Origin: CAXBNB01 sp049115735
GTDB lineage: Bacteria > Bacteroidota > Bacteroidia > Cytophagales > Cyclobacteriaceae
Assembly: GCA_049115735.1 (NCBI GenBank)
Contig: JAGDZP010000013.1
Location: 239,285-303,284, forward strand
Direction: 5' to 3'
DNA length: 64,000 bases
Of the stretch, positions 33,579-43,292 are shown piece after piece. Each line of letters begins with the position of its first letter. Position 1 is the stretch's first letter. The notes under the pieces are model-generated. The model was not told the DNA's origin, made no database searches, and was given only the letters and a program-made list of their open reading frames with translations. Both the position numbers and the translations under genes were made by a program.

Positions 33579-36209
33579 CTAGACCAATTCCTGTAACAAT
33601 TCTTTGGCTTTTTTAGTCACATTACTCAAACCGGCAATGTCTTTTCCTCCGGCAGTGGCAAAGAATGGCTGTCCTCCACCGCCACCTTTGATTTCCTTAG
33701 CCAATTCTCTTACCATATTTCCGGCATGGAGGTTTAGACTTGAAACAAGATCGTCGGAAATCATGACTGCTATTTGAGGTTTTCCCGCAATATCAGCAGC
33801 CAACACCAGAATAAGCTGGTCAATCTCGTTTTTTAATTCAAATGCTATTTTCTTCAGAGAATCGCCATCAGGCAATGAAGCCTCTGCGATCAATAGATTA
33901 TATCCGCTGGTAGCTTCAAGTTGCTTGAGCAACGTTTCTTTTACCTGACCCGCTTTGGCTTTGTTGGCTTTTTCTATTTCCTTCTGCAATTGGTTTTTCT
34001 CGGCAATGAGATTTTCCAATGTCTTTATCACATCTTTAGGATTATTCAACAACTGGCTTACCTCGTCTATTGCTGAAATCTTCTTCTCGATATACTCTTC
34101 GGCCTTATCAGAAGTCACCGCTTCAATCCTCCTTACACCTGCTGCTACAGAACCTTCTGAGATAATTTTTAGATAGCCAATAGTTCCAGTAGCATCCACA
34201 TGCGTTCCACCACAAAGCTCTACGGAGTAGTCTTTATCAAATGTAATCACCCGAACGAAATCACCGTATTTCTCGCCAAATAGGGCCATGGCACCCAGGC
34301 TTTTGGCTTGTTCGATAGGTACATTTCTTTTTTCGTCCAGAGAAATGTTCTCGCATATTTTCCTGTTTACAATCTTCTCAACTTCCCTGATCTCCTCTTC
34401 GGTCATTTTTGCAAAATGGGAAAAGTCGAATCGCAAAATCTTTTCATTGACTAGTGAGCCTTTTTGTTGTACATGGTCACCAAGTACTTGTCTCAAGGTT
34501 GCATGCAAAAGGTGTGTCGCGCTGTGATTGTTTTCTGTCAGCACCCTTTTTTTTCTATTTACCACGCATTTGAAGCTAGCCTCAGGTGTGGATGGTAGTT
34601 CATTGGTCAGGTGGATGATCAGATCGTTTTCCTTCTTTGTGTCAAGTACACTCACCTTTTGCCCTTCGGCTTCAAGGTATCCCGTATCACCAACCTGTCC
34701 ACCGCTCTCCGCATAGAATGGCGTCCGATCTAATACGATTTGATACAATTCCTTGCCCTTTTCTTCTACCCTTCTGTATTTGGCAATTTCGGCTGTTGCC
34801 TGTAGTTCTTCATAGCCCAGGAAGTCTACTGCTTCAATATCTTTTAACGTAACCCAATCACCAGTGGAAACTTCAGCTGCTTTTTTAGATCGCTGCTTTT
34901 GTTTTTCCATTTCGACCTGAAAGCCCGGTTCGTCAACTTCCAGTCCTTTTTCCTGAGCGATCAATGCAGTCAGATCAAATGGGAAACCATAGGTGTCATA
35001 CAGTTCGAAAGCAACTTGACCTGGAATGGTTTTAGAATTTCCACCTATCTCAGATTTTATAGAATCTAATTTGACCAGGCCTTTCTCCAGCGTCCTCAAA
35101 AAGGAAACTTCTTCTTCCTTAATTACTTTACCAATGAAATCTTCCTGTGATTTAAGTTCTGGGAAAACTGAACCCATTTGTTCTGTGAGTGTTGGTAGTA
35201 GCTTGTATAGGAATGGTTCTTTTACATTCAAAAAAGTATAGCCATATCGCACTGCTCTTCTCAAGATCCTTCTGATTACATAGCCAGCCTTATTGTTGGA
35301 TGGCAATTGTCCATCCGCAATAGCGAAGGAAATAGCCCTGATATGATCTGATATTACTCTGATGGCAATATCGATTTGTTTGTCTTTCCCGTATTCACAC
35401 TTTGATTCTTTTGAAATAAATTCAATGAGAGGTGTGAAAACATCCGTATCGTAGTTTGACTTCTTTTGCTGAACCGCCATACACAACCGCTCGAATCCCA
35501 TCCCGGTATCTACATGTTGTGCAGGCAAACTCTCTAGTGATCCATTAGAAAGTCTGTTGAACTGCATAAATACGAGGTTCCAGATTTCAACTACCTCCGG
35601 ATGATCCATGTTCACCAGATCTTTTCCAGGTGTCTTAGCTACTTCTACCTCTGAACGTAAGTCTATATGTATTTCCGAGCATGGGCCACAAGGTCCAACT
35701 TCACCCATTTCCCAGAAGTTATCTTTTTTCGACCCGTTGATGATCCTGTCTTCGGGAATGATTTTTTTCCAGTAGTCGTAAGCTTCCTTATCCAGCTCCA
35801 GGCCGTCTTCTTTATCTCCAGCGAAAATTGAAGCGTACATCCTATCTTTAGGAAGTTGGTACACTTCTGTCAATAGCTCCCATGCCCACTCAATTGCTTC
35901 TTTTTTAAAGTATTCTCCAAAAGACCAGTTACCCAACATTTCAAACATAGTATGATGGTAGGTGTCATGGCCTACTTCTTCCAGGTCGTTGTGCTTACCT
36001 GATACCCTCAGGCATTTTTGGGTATCTGCGATCCTATTGGATGATGGTGTTCCATTGCCTAGAAAAAAATCCTTGAATTGATTCATTCCTGCATTGGTAA
36101 ACATCAGCGTAGGGTCATTATGGATGACCATTGGGGCAGAAGGCACTATTTCATGTGCTTTGTTTTGGAAAAAATCTAAGAACTTTTGGCGTATTTCCTG
36201 AGAAGTCAT
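33579..36209 (-). CDS. alaS: Alanyl-tRNA synthetase
   Basis: Full-length 876-residue class II enzyme that charges tRNA-Ala. It starts MTSQEIRQKFLDFFQNKAHEIVPSAPMV with the motif FTNAGMNQFKDFF (motif 1 region). Motif 2 appears near HTMFEMLGNWSFG and motif 3 near GMGFERLCM. The editing domain shows NNHSATHLLHATLRQVLG (HxxxH metal site) and CGGTHVDATGTIG, which complete the zinc ligands. The C-terminal C-Ala domain ends GGGGGQPFFATAGG. All four parts are present. Confidence 0.97.
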   Translation of the reverse strand: MTSQEIRQKFLDFFQNKAHEIVPSAPMVIHNDPTLMFTNAGMNQFKDFFLGNGTPSSNRIADTQKCLRVSGKHNDLEEVGHDTYHHTMFEMLGNWSFGEYFKKEAIEWAWELLTEVYQLPKDRMYASIFAGDKEDGLELDKEAYDYWKKIIPEDRIINGSKKDNFWEMGEVGPCGPCSEIHIDLRSEVEVAKTPGKDLVNMDHPEVVEIWNLVFMQFNRLSNGSLESLPAQHVDTGMGFERLCMAVQQKKSNYDTDVFTPLIEFISKESKCEYGKDKQIDIAIRVISDHIRAISFAIADGQLPSNNKAGYVIRRILRRAVRYGYTFLNVKEPFLYKLLPTLTEQMGSVFPELKSQEDFIGKVIKEEEVSFLRTLEKGLVKLDSIKSEIGGNSKTIPGQVAFELYDTYGFPFDLTALIAQEKGLEVDEPGFQVEMEKQKQRSKKAAEVSTGDWVTLKDIEAVDFLGYEELQATAEIAKYRRVEEKGKELYQIVLDRTPFYAESGGQVGDTGYLEAEGQKVSVLDTKKENDLIIHLTNELPSTPEASFKCVVNRKKRVLTENNHSATHLLHATLRQVLGDHVQQKGSLVNEKILRFDFSHFAKMTEEEIREVEKIVNRKICENISLDEKRNVPIEQAKSLGAMALFGEKYGDFVRVITFDKDYSVELCGGTHVDATGTIGYLKIISEGSVAAGVRRIEAVTSDKAEEYIEKKISAIDEVSQLLNNPKDVIKTLENLIAEKNQLQKEIEKANKAKAGQVKETLLKQLEATSGYNLLIAEASLPDGDSLKKIAFELKNEIDQLILVLAADIAGKPQIAVMISDDLVSSLNLHAGNMVRELAKEIKGGGGGQPFFATAGGKDIAGLSNVTKKAKELLQELV

Positions 36210-36366
36210 GTAACTTGCTGTTATTCAGTTGTTTGTATTTTTATTCTTTTAATTAATAGAAAAATACTTTATTTTGCATCCAATTATTTCAATCAGCCGT
36301 AATAAACCACCGTACAATTTCACTATTAAAAAAAGGAAACGCAAAGTTAGGATTTTCTGAATTAAT

Positions 36367-37353
36367 ATGGCTAGAATAAAGTACTATTACGACACTGAAT
36401 CTTGTAAATACGAACGGGTAAAAGTATCTACCTGGGACATTATTGTCAATCTTCTTGGATTCTTCAGCATTGCCCTTATTATGGCGATAGGTATATTTTT
36501 CCTTTCGAATAAATACTTCAAATCCCCTGTTGTAGCCCAACTGGAAAAGGAAAACGAAGAATTGAACTTCTACTATGATCTTCTTGCCAAAGAGATGGAT
36601 CATGCCAATGAAATGCTTGCATCTCTTCAGGAAAGGGATGATGACGTTTATCGTGTGATTTTTGAGGCCGAGCCAATTTCTTCTTCTATCCGGAATGCTG
36701 GTGTTGGAGGAACGAATAAATATAAGGAATTGATGGATAAAGGAGTTGAGCGAGAGGACCTCTTGTTGGATGCCAATAAAAAAGTTGACGAGCTTAGAAA
36801 GAAAATGTACATCCAGACTAAGTCGTATGATGAATTGTTGGAGATGGCAAAGAATAAAGAATTGCAATTGGCAGCTACACCAGCTATTGCTCCTGTAGCT
36901 AAAAAGAACTTAAAACGTGTTGCTTCCGGTTACGGGTATAGGATAGACCCTTTCAACAAGACAAGGACCATGCATAATGGGCTTGATTTTTCTGCACCTC
37001 GTGGAACACCTGTCTATGTGACTGGCGATGGTGTAGTAAAGAAAGTACAATCAAAAGATCGAGGAGGTTATGGTAAATATATTTATGTGGATCACGGATT
37101 TGGCTATATAACCAGATACGCACATTTGTATTCTATCAATGTAAAAAAAGGACAAAAAGTTAAAAGAGGTGAGCTAATCGGACAAGTGGGTAATACTGGG
37201 CGATCAACAGCTCCACATTTACACTATGAGGTCCATAAGAACGGAAAAAGGTTGAATCCTGTTAACTACTTTGGACAGGAATTGACTCCAGACGAATATG
37301 AAGAAGTCCTAAGACTTGCTTCAATCGAAAATCAAGCTATGGGATCATATTAA
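36367..37353 (+). CDS. M23 family metallopeptidase, membrane anchored
   Basis: The 328-residue protein has one N-terminal membrane segment (about 26-48), then a coiled coil (about 55-170), and a C-terminal LytM/M23 peptidase (about 190-305). The zinc ligands are in HNGLDFSAPRGTPVY (H and D) and in HLHYEVHKNGK (H), with HLYS between. Such proteins (MepM, NlpD, EnvC relatives) cut peptide cross-links of peptidoglycan during cell growth or division. The coiled coil and membrane anchor fit a division-associated role. A strong terminator follows at 37376. Confidence 0.9.
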   Translation: MARIKYYYDTESCKYERVKVSTWDIIVNLLGFFSIALIMAIGIFFLSNKYFKSPVVAQLEKENEELNFYYDLLAKEMDHANEMLASLQERDDDVYRVIFEAEPISSSIRNAGVGGTNKYKELMDKGVEREDLLLDANKKVDELRKKMYIQTKSYDELLEMAKNKELQLAATPAIAPVAKKNLKRVASGYGYRIDPFNKTRTMHNGLDFSAPRGTPVYVTGDGVVKKVQSKDRGGYGKYIYVDHGFGYITRYAHLYSINVKKGQKVKRGELIGQVGNTGRSTAPHLHYEVHKNGKRLNPVNYFGQELTPDEYEEVLRLASIENQAMGSY

Positions 37354-37375
37354 ATCCCATTTTACGACATTTATG

Positions 37376-37399
37376 AGCCCCGTTTTTGGGGCTTTTTTT
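37376..37399 (+). terminator. Intrinsic terminator after the M23 peptidase gene
   Basis: AGCCCC (37376-37381) pairs with GGGGCT (37388-37393) around GTTTTT, followed by seven T (37393-37399). It lies 22 bases after the stop codon. Confidence 0.88.
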
Positions 37400-37411
37400 A
37401 TTCGCTTTTTT

Positions 37412-37441
37412 GTCCTAAAACCTGTAACGCTTATTTAGGAC
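37412..37441 (+). promoter_or_regulatory. Perfect 8-bp inverted repeat upstream of capA-like gene
   Basis: GTCCTAAA (37412-37419) is repeated inverted as TTTAGGAC (37434-37441) with a 14-base loop. It is not followed by T and therefore is not a terminator; it could be an operator or RNA hairpin for the gene starting at 37526. Confidence 0.35.
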
Positions 37442-37525
37442 TAGTCATTTTCTATGTTGAAAGTATGTGGAAATCTTATCCACCATATCATCGGCTATCC
37501 TTTCAAAGGAACATAATTTTGAAAT

Positions 37526-38728
37526 GTGATTTTGCTGAAAACACATTTCGGAATAACCATTTTGGTACTTTTAATCTTTGGGTGTAAGACTCAGAAGCAA
37601 GTGGTATCAATTCCTAATGAACCAAAAGTTGAGCAGGAAATAAAGAAGGATACAGTCATTCAAGAGCCTGTTTATTACATCACCCAGGAAAACGACACGC
37701 TATATTCATTGGATACAGAAGTCGAGATTGAAATGTTTAGGGTGTATAGGGATACTATTTCGATCATAGGGGTGGGGGACATCATGATGGGTACAAATTT
37801 TCCAGAAAAGCGATACCTTCCTGGGAATGATGGTAAGGATTTGTGGCAAGACGTCAAGGACACCCTGGCCAATGCCGATGTTACTTTTGGTAATTTGGAA
37901 GGTGTAATTCTGGATGAAGGTGGTGATCAAAAAGAGTGCAAAAATCCGAGCGTATGCTACTTGTTTAGAACGCCGGAATCTTATCTGGGTAATTTGGCAG
38001 ATTCAGGATTTGACGTTCTAAGCCTTGCCAATAACCATGCTGGGGATTTTGGCAATCCGGGAAGAAAGAATACAATGCAGTCTCTGGATTCTTTGGGGAT
38101 CGCTTATGCTGGCCTGCTTCAGAAGCCTTATGTCACTTTCAAAAGAAATAAAATGAAATATGGCATGGCCGCTTTTGCTCCCAACAAAGGAACGGTGAGC
38201 ATTCACAACATGGAAAGGGCAAAGTCTATAGTGGCTCATTTAGACTCTATCAGCGATGTGGTCATTGTATCGTTCCATGGCGGTGCTGAAGGTAGCAAAT
38301 ACGAGCATGTGCCTCGCAAGACCGAGACATTTTATGGTGAAAACAGGGGCAATGTCTATGAATTTGCCCATGCGCTGATTGACGTAGGTGCGGATGTAGT
38401 ATTTGGCCATGGTCCACATGTTACGCGCGCCATGGATTTATATAAAGATCGTTTTATTATATACAGCCTTGGAAATTTTTGTACCTACGGAAGGTTCAAT
38501 TTGAGAGGCGTAAATGGTATTGCTCCGATAGTAAAAGTATATACCGACCATACAGGAAAATTCTTGAAGGGAGAAGTGATTCCGATCAGACAATTTGGAG
38601 CCGGGGGACCAAGAATTGACCCCAACAAAGCCGTGATAAAAAAAATTCAGGAGCTGACAAAAAAAGATTTCCCGGAAATCAATTTAATGATTGATGATTC
38701 GGGTTTTATTAATTATCTTGACCGCTAA
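37526..38728 (+). CDS. CapA family poly-gamma-glutamate-type lipoprotein (metallophosphatase fold)
   Basis: The 400-residue protein has a lipoprotein-like start (GITILVLLIFGCKT). The catalytic CapA/PgsA metallophosphatase domain (about 77-345) follows, with VGDIMMGTNF, FGNLEGVI, LANNHAGDFG, SFHGGAEG and GHGPHVTRAMDLYKDRFIIYSLGNF; these contain the metal-binding Asp, Asn and His residues. Members act in capsule poly-gamma-glutamate or related polymer export. The start is GTG at 37526 (a good signal follows). The next gene begins 4 bases after its stop, which suggests coupling to the MerR regulator. Confidence 0.88.
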   Translation: MILLKTHFGITILVLLIFGCKTQKQVVSIPNEPKVEQEIKKDTVIQEPVYYITQENDTLYSLDTEVEIEMFRVYRDTISIIGVGDIMMGTNFPEKRYLPGNDGKDLWQDVKDTLANADVTFGNLEGVILDEGGDQKECKNPSVCYLFRTPESYLGNLADSGFDVLSLANNHAGDFGNPGRKNTMQSLDSLGIAYAGLLQKPYVTFKRNKMKYGMAAFAPNKGTVSIHNMERAKSIVAHLDSISDVVIVSFHGGAEGSKYEHVPRKTETFYGENRGNVYEFAHALIDVGADVVFGHGPHVTRAMDLYKDRFIIYSLGNFCTYGRFNLRGVNGIAPIVKVYTDHTGKFLKGEVIPIRQFGAGGPRIDPNKAVIKKIQELTKKDFPEINLMIDDSGFINYLDR

Positions 38729-38732
38729 TACT

Positions 38733-39074
38733 GTGCCATACAAGGAAAAGGAAATAGAGAAAAGATACTACACCATTGGCGAGGTAGCTGATGACTTAGG
38801 TGTAGCCACATCACTGATTAGATTTTGGGAAAGTGAGTTTGATATCATTAAACCAAAGAAGAATAGAAAAGGCAACAGACAATTCACAAAGGATGACGTA
38901 AAGAATGTAAAATTGATATATCATCTGGTGAAAGAAAAGGGTTATACACTCAATGGAGCCCGTGAATTTATCAAGAGCGATGTGAATGCTGCAGTCAGCA
39001 AAATTGACATGCTCGATTCTCTTAAAAACCTTAAATCATTTCTACAACAAATGAGAAATGAAATGAAGGATTAA
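38733..39074 (+). CDS. MerR-family transcriptional regulator
   Basis: The frame extends to 38691, but a GTG at 38733, 4 bases after the capA-like stop, gives MPYKEKEIEKRYYTIGEVADDLGV, a compact 113-residue protein. The helix-turn-helix (YYTIGEVADDLGVATSLIRFWE, about 12-33) fits MerR, and the wing FDIIKPKKNRKGNRQFTKDDV follows. A C-terminal helix (about 85-113) replaces the metal- or drug-binding domain of larger members. Small MerR proteins of this kind without effector domain are common beside envelope and dprA genes in Bacteroidota. Confidence 0.85.
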   Translation: MPYKEKEIEKRYYTIGEVADDLGVATSLIRFWESEFDIIKPKKNRKGNRQFTKDDVKNVKLIYHLVKEKGYTLNGAREFIKSDVNAAVSKIDMLDSLKNLKSFLQQMRNEMKD

Positions 39075-39106
39075 TAAGACATAATTTCCAAGAATTACAT
39101 TTTGAA

Positions 39107-40213
39107 ATGAATGAAGAGAGGCTTTATCAAGTAGCACTTAAATTCATTTATGGCGTTGGTGACCTGAACGGGAAGCAGTTGCTCAGCTATTGTGGTTCAG
39201 CAGAGTCTATCTTCAAGACCAAAAAATCCAAACTTCAAAAGATACCTGGCATAGGAGTAAAGACAGTTGAGTCCATATTGTCAACTGAGGTATTGAAGCA
39301 GGCAGAGGATGTTCTGACTCAATGTGAAAAGCTGGGGTTTGATATACATTTTTATACTGATGCTGAATACCCACATCGATTGAAACTTGTTAACGATGCA
39401 CCGCTGGTTCTTTTTTCCAAGGGTAAGGTCGACTTCAATCAACAAAAAGTGTTAGCCATAGTAGGGACCAGAAAGGCCACAGAGTATGGTAAATCGGTGA
39501 CCGAAGAAATCGTACAAAACCTTATTCCCCATGATGCCATTGTGGTGAGTGGTTTGGCCTATGGTATAGACATTACCGCTCACAAGGCAGCTTTGAAGGT
39601 GGGCCTACCGACTGTCGCGGTATTGGCAGGGGGCTTGGATAAAATTTATCCAGCGGTACACAAAAAGTGGGCAAAACAACTGATGGAGAATGGAGCCATC
39701 CTCTCTGAAAGTAGTCCGGGGACAATTCCTGAAGCTCATTTCTTTCCGGCGAGAAACCGCATCATAGCAGGAATGTCTGATGCAACCATTGTCGTAGAAG
39801 CGGCAGAAAAAGGAGGGGCTCTTATTACTGGAGAAATAGCCTATTCATACAATCGAGAAGTTTTTGCTGTTCCCGGTGATATTGATCATGAGTATTCAAT
39901 AGGTTGTAACAAACTGATTTCGAAACAAAAGGCTAATATCTACTCCGGTATTTCAGATATAGAATACATGCTGAATTGGGATGTGGAAGAATCACCAAAG
40001 AAGACGGTAAAAAAAGTCTTGGATATTGACAAGTATGAAGGAGATGCCAGAAAACTAATCGAGGTACTTTTGGAATTTAAAGACGGATTGCAACTGGATG
40101 AATTGTGTTGGAAAAGTCAGGTGCCCATCAACAAGGCTGTTAGTATTTTGTTGGATTTGGAGTTTGAAGGTTTGATAAAATCTTTGCCAGGCAAGAAGTA
40201 CAAATTAGTTTGA
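39107..40213 (+). CDS. dprA: DNA processing protein DprA
   Basis: Loads RecA on incoming single-stranded DNA during natural transformation. The 368-residue protein has an N-terminal helix-hairpin-helix part (KIPGIGVKTVESIL, about 46-59) and the Rossmann core with LAIVGTRKATEYG (about 120-132) and VVSGLAYGIDITAHKAAL. PARNRIIAGMSDATIVVEAAEKGGALITGEIA follows, the most conserved block. The C-terminal winged-helix (about 300-368) ends LEFEGLIKSLPGKKYKL. Preserved dprA suggests natural competence is possible. It follows merR by 32 bases. Confidence 0.96.
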   Translation: MNEERLYQVALKFIYGVGDLNGKQLLSYCGSAESIFKTKKSKLQKIPGIGVKTVESILSTEVLKQAEDVLTQCEKLGFDIHFYTDAEYPHRLKLVNDAPLVLFSKGKVDFNQQKVLAIVGTRKATEYGKSVTEEIVQNLIPHDAIVVSGLAYGIDITAHKAALKVGLPTVAVLAGGLDKIYPAVHKKWAKQLMENGAILSESSPGTIPEAHFFPARNRIIAGMSDATIVVEAAEKGGALITGEIAYSYNREVFAVPGDIDHEYSIGCNKLISKQKANIYSGISDIEYMLNWDVEESPKKTVKKVLDIDKYEGDARKLIEVLLEFKDGLQLDELCWKSQVPINKAVSILLDLEFEGLIKSLPGKKYKLV

Positions 40214-40244
40214 CTGTGACATTAACTTTTGACCTTAACCCAAC

Positions 40245-40640
40245 TCAATTATCCATTGCCTTATTTATCTCTTTAAACAATTGTTTTGTATCGTGCGGCT
40301 TATATGTGTTTAGAATTACAAATAATTTTTGCATTTCAATAATGATGAAGGGAGGGTAAAGACTATGAACGTAAACCTGACCTCTTCCCATATCTACCAC
40401 TTCAAATTCTCCCTTCCTTACATCTCCTATGTCAAACCCCCAGATTTTATAATTTAAGGATGGGAGTTTAGTGACAAGTCTGATACTTGTTATGCCCTGA
40501 ATAAGAAATTTCTTGCCAAAAATGCAGTGAACAATAAGTAGACCCTTATGAATTTTTATTTTAGGTGGAATCAAACCTAAAATCAAAACAATGATGAGAA
40601 GAGTGATGATAAATAAAGGAAGCAACCAAAATAAACTCAT
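40245..40640 (-). CDS. PH-domain-like membrane protein
   Basis: The 131-residue protein starts with a hydrophobic segment (about 3-25) and continues with a small beta-rich region (IKIHKGLLIVHCIFGKKFLIQGITSIRL, about 28-55) that matches bacterial PH domains, ending in one long helix (FVILNTYKPHDTKQLFKEINKAMD). The gene begins 12 bases after the mvaB stop on the same strand. Exact role is unknown. Confidence 0.6.
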   Translation of the reverse strand: MSLFWLLPLFIITLLIIVLILGLIPPKIKIHKGLLIVHCIFGKKFLIQGITSIRLVTKLPSLNYKIWGFDIGDVRKGEFEVVDMGRGQVYVHSLYPPFIIIEMQKLFVILNTYKPHDTKQLFKEINKAMDN

Positions 40641-40652
40641 TCAAAAGGCTGA

Positions 40653-41501
40653 TTAGTCGAGAAATATCTGAGGGGCAAAATTCAGTGCTTCTTCCATTGC
40701 ATGATAATCAATTTGCAGTTGTTGATTAAAACCTTTTAGGTACTGAATGATAGTTTCAGTAGCAATATTGCCTATAAGCTTATCTTCTGCCATAGGGCAT
40801 CCTCCAAACCCGTTGATGGCACCATCAAACCGACGGCAACCCGCTTTGTATGCTGCATCTATTTTCTCTATTGAGGAATCCAAATCAGAGTGTAAGTGAA
40901 CTCCGAATTCTATCGTGTTGAATTCTTCGGTAACGGTACTGAATAGTGTATGGATCTTTTCAGTGTTGGCAACCCCAACAGTATCAGCCAGGGAAATGAC
41001 CTTAACTTCCATTTGATTGAGCCTTTCAATAAATTGACTGACAAAGGCCATTTCGTAGGGGTCACTATAAGGATTTCCAAATCCCATCGAAAGGTATACC
41101 ACGAGTGTCTTGCCATGTTCTATGCAGCAATGTTGGATAACATGAAGTTGTTCGAATGCCTCAGCAACAGATTTGTTGGTATTTCTATGCTGAAAAGTCT
41201 CAGAAAGTGATAAGGGGAAGCCAAGGTAATCGATTTGAGCATGTTCACAAGCATTATGTGCTCCCCGCTCATTCGCAACGATGGAAAGGAGCTTAGAGTT
41301 GGTGTTTTCCAAATCCAATCCAGCCAGGACCTCAGCTGTATCATGCATTTGAGGAATGGCTGTTGGTGATACGAAGCTTCCAAAATCTATTGTGTGAAAT
41401 CCAACTTTGAGCAGCTTGTTGATATACTCTATTTTGAGTTTGGTGGGAACAAATTTCTCCAGTCCCTGCATCGCATCTCTTGGGCACTCGATGATCTTCA
41501 T
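40653..41501 (-). CDS. mvaB: Hydroxymethylglutaryl-CoA lyase
   Basis: Splits HMG-CoA into acetyl-CoA and acetoacetate, the last step of leucine and ketone-body breakdown. The 282-residue TIM barrel has IIECPRDAMQG (family EVGPRDGLQN), FVSPTAIPQMHDTAEV, ISLADTVGVANTEKI, HLHSDLDSSIEKIDAAYKAGCRRFDGA and the signature INGFGGCPMAEDKLIGN with the catalytic cysteine. The first loop reads ECPRDAMQ where EVGPRDGLQ is usual, a conservative change. The start at 41501 fits. Confidence 0.9.
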   Translation of the reverse strand: MKIIECPRDAMQGLEKFVPTKLKIEYINKLLKVGFHTIDFGSFVSPTAIPQMHDTAEVLAGLDLENTNSKLLSIVANERGAHNACEHAQIDYLGFPLSLSETFQHRNTNKSVAEAFEQLHVIQHCCIEHGKTLVVYLSMGFGNPYSDPYEMAFVSQFIERLNQMEVKVISLADTVGVANTEKIHTLFSTVTEEFNTIEFGVHLHSDLDSSIEKIDAAYKAGCRRFDGAINGFGGCPMAEDKLIGNIATETIIQYLKGFNQQLQIDYHAMEEALNFAPQIFLD

Positions 41502-41602
41502 ATCAATACAATTTATACAATACCACTCTCATAAGTTTCATAACTGCTCAGATTTCCTATTTTTGTTGATTGCTAAAAAGCAAAACCTAACTCTGATCTT
41601 TT

Positions 41603-43279
41603 ATGCAGCAACTCAACGAATTCTTATCTCTTATCGATAGTTATATTGGCAGCTCTTTTTGGTTTCCATATGCACTATTGGGTACTGGACTGTTTTTTAC
41701 GATATACCTCAAATTTCCACAAATAAGATATTTTGGTTTTGCGGTAAGAGTTGTAAAAGGGAAGTTTGATAAAAAAGAAGATCAAGGAGATACATCGCAC
41801 TTTCAAGCCCTTACCACAGCTCTTTCGGGTACTGTTGGTACTGGAAATATAGCAGGGGTGGCACTGGCAGTTCATGTTGGTGGGCCGGCAGCTCTTTTTT
41901 GGATGTTAGCAACTGCAGCTGTTGGTATGTGTACCAAGTTTGTAGAGGTCACCCTTTCACACAAATACAGGGAGAAGGCGGAGGACGGCACCATGGCAGG
42001 TGGGCCAATGTATTTTATGAAGAATAAAATGAACATGGGTTGGCTGGCTGTGATATTCGCAATAGCTACGGTTTTGTCTTCTTTTGGAACAGGTAGTCTA
42101 CCTCAAATCAACAGCATTGCTAATTCTATGTTCTCAACTTTTGGTATCGACCATATTGTTACTGGGGCAGTATTGGCCTTGCTACTTGGTTTTGTGATTA
42201 TCGGAGGGATTAAGAGAATTGCTGCTGTTACGGAGAAACTCGTACCTGCAATGGCTGTTATTTACTTCATAGGGGCCTTTGCGGTCATTCTATCCAACCT
42301 TGGAAATATCGTTCCATCGTTCATTTCGATTTTTGCGGATGTATTCTCCGGGTCAGCTGCCGCTGGTGGTTTCCTGGGTTCTTCAATAGCCTTTGCTTTC
42401 AGTAAGGGTGTTGGCCGTGGGTTATTCTCCAATGAAGCAGGGCAGGGTAGTGCGCCTATTGCTCATGCATCTGCAAAAGCCCATGAGCCCGTATCGGAAG
42501 GCATGGTAGCCATTTTAGAGCCATTTATTGATACCATCGTTATCTGTACAATTACAGGATTGGTTCTGCTATCATCAGGTGTGTGGAAGCAAAAGCATGA
42601 AAACAAATTTCAGTTTTCTGATATGAGCATTGTCGTTGGATCTGACTTTTCTGACAAAACTAATGAAGGGAAGAAGGTCTTGTACGATCACATATCCGGA
42701 CAAAACAAACTCCAGGTCTTTTCTGGACAATTGGAAGTTGACAAGGGGAATATCACTAACGACGTTTCAATTATCAACGCTAGATCATTGGCTGAAGACG
42801 TAAAGGTGTATTATGATGAAAGACCATTTTCAGGATCATTTGTAGTCAAAAACGGTGTGCCAACAACTACTGATTTTATTTTCCGTGGCAAGTCTTTGGT
42901 TCACAGCGCACCACTAACTGCAATAGCCTTTACAAAAGGGTTCTTTGGTGACTATGGCAAATACATTGTTTCGATTGGCCTGTTGCTATTTGCTTTTAGT
43001 ACGGCCATTTCCTGGTCATATTATGGAGATAGAGCTATGACTTTCTTACTAGGTAGTAAATCTGTGGTGTACTTCAGAGTGGTTTATGTACTTGGCTTTT
43101 TTCTTGCCGCATTTACTGATACAACGATTATTTGGACACTGTCGGGGATAACGATTGCCGTAATGACCTTGCCGAACTTATTTGGCTTGTTCTACCTTCA
43201 CAAAGATGTCAAGTCAACAATTGACGAATACTGGCAAAACTTTAAGAAAGAATGGCCGGATGAAAAAACGCCTGAGTAA
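41603..43279 (+). CDS. Alanine/glycine:sodium symporter (AGCS) with a large insert
   Basis: The 558-residue protein has the AGCS features: TTALSGTVGTGNIAGVALAVHVGGPAALFWM (about 70-100), GGPMYFMKN, and FSNEAGQGSAPIAHASAKAHEPVSEGM (about 273-299). There are about eleven hydrophobic segments. Between two late segments lies a hydrophilic insert (about 330-435, from WKQKHENKFQFSD to the segment before APLTAIAFTKGFFGDYG) that standard AGCS proteins lack. It imports alanine or glycine with sodium. The insert is probably periplasmic and could bind a partner or substrate. Confidence 0.9.
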   Translation: MQQLNEFLSLIDSYIGSSFWFPYALLGTGLFFTIYLKFPQIRYFGFAVRVVKGKFDKKEDQGDTSHFQALTTALSGTVGTGNIAGVALAVHVGGPAALFWMLATAAVGMCTKFVEVTLSHKYREKAEDGTMAGGPMYFMKNKMNMGWLAVIFAIATVLSSFGTGSLPQINSIANSMFSTFGIDHIVTGAVLALLLGFVIIGGIKRIAAVTEKLVPAMAVIYFIGAFAVILSNLGNIVPSFISIFADVFSGSAAAGGFLGSSIAFAFSKGVGRGLFSNEAGQGSAPIAHASAKAHEPVSEGMVAILEPFIDTIVICTITGLVLLSSGVWKQKHENKFQFSDMSIVVGSDFSDKTNEGKKVLYDHISGQNKLQVFSGQLEVDKGNITNDVSIINARSLAEDVKVYYDERPFSGSFVVKNGVPTTTDFIFRGKSLVHSAPLTAIAFTKGFFGDYGKYIVSIGLLLFAFSTAISWSYYGDRAMTFLLGSKSVVYFRVVYVLGFFLAAFTDTTIIWTLSGITIAVMTLPNLFGLFYLHKDVKSTIDEYWQNFKKEWPDEKTPE

Positions 43280-43292
43280 TTAAACTCCCTTC

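Noticed and set aside
36289..36867. 192-codon minus-strand frame over the start of the M23 peptidase gene
   Set aside because: It is the mirror of a clear M23 protein and has no family resemblance; the true gene is on the plus strand.
37464..37490. DnaA-box-like sequence TTATCCACC with a nearby inverted near-copy
   Set aside because: One mismatch each and only two sites in the region, no dnaA or dnaN genes nearby and no AT-rich unwinding element; not enough for an origin.
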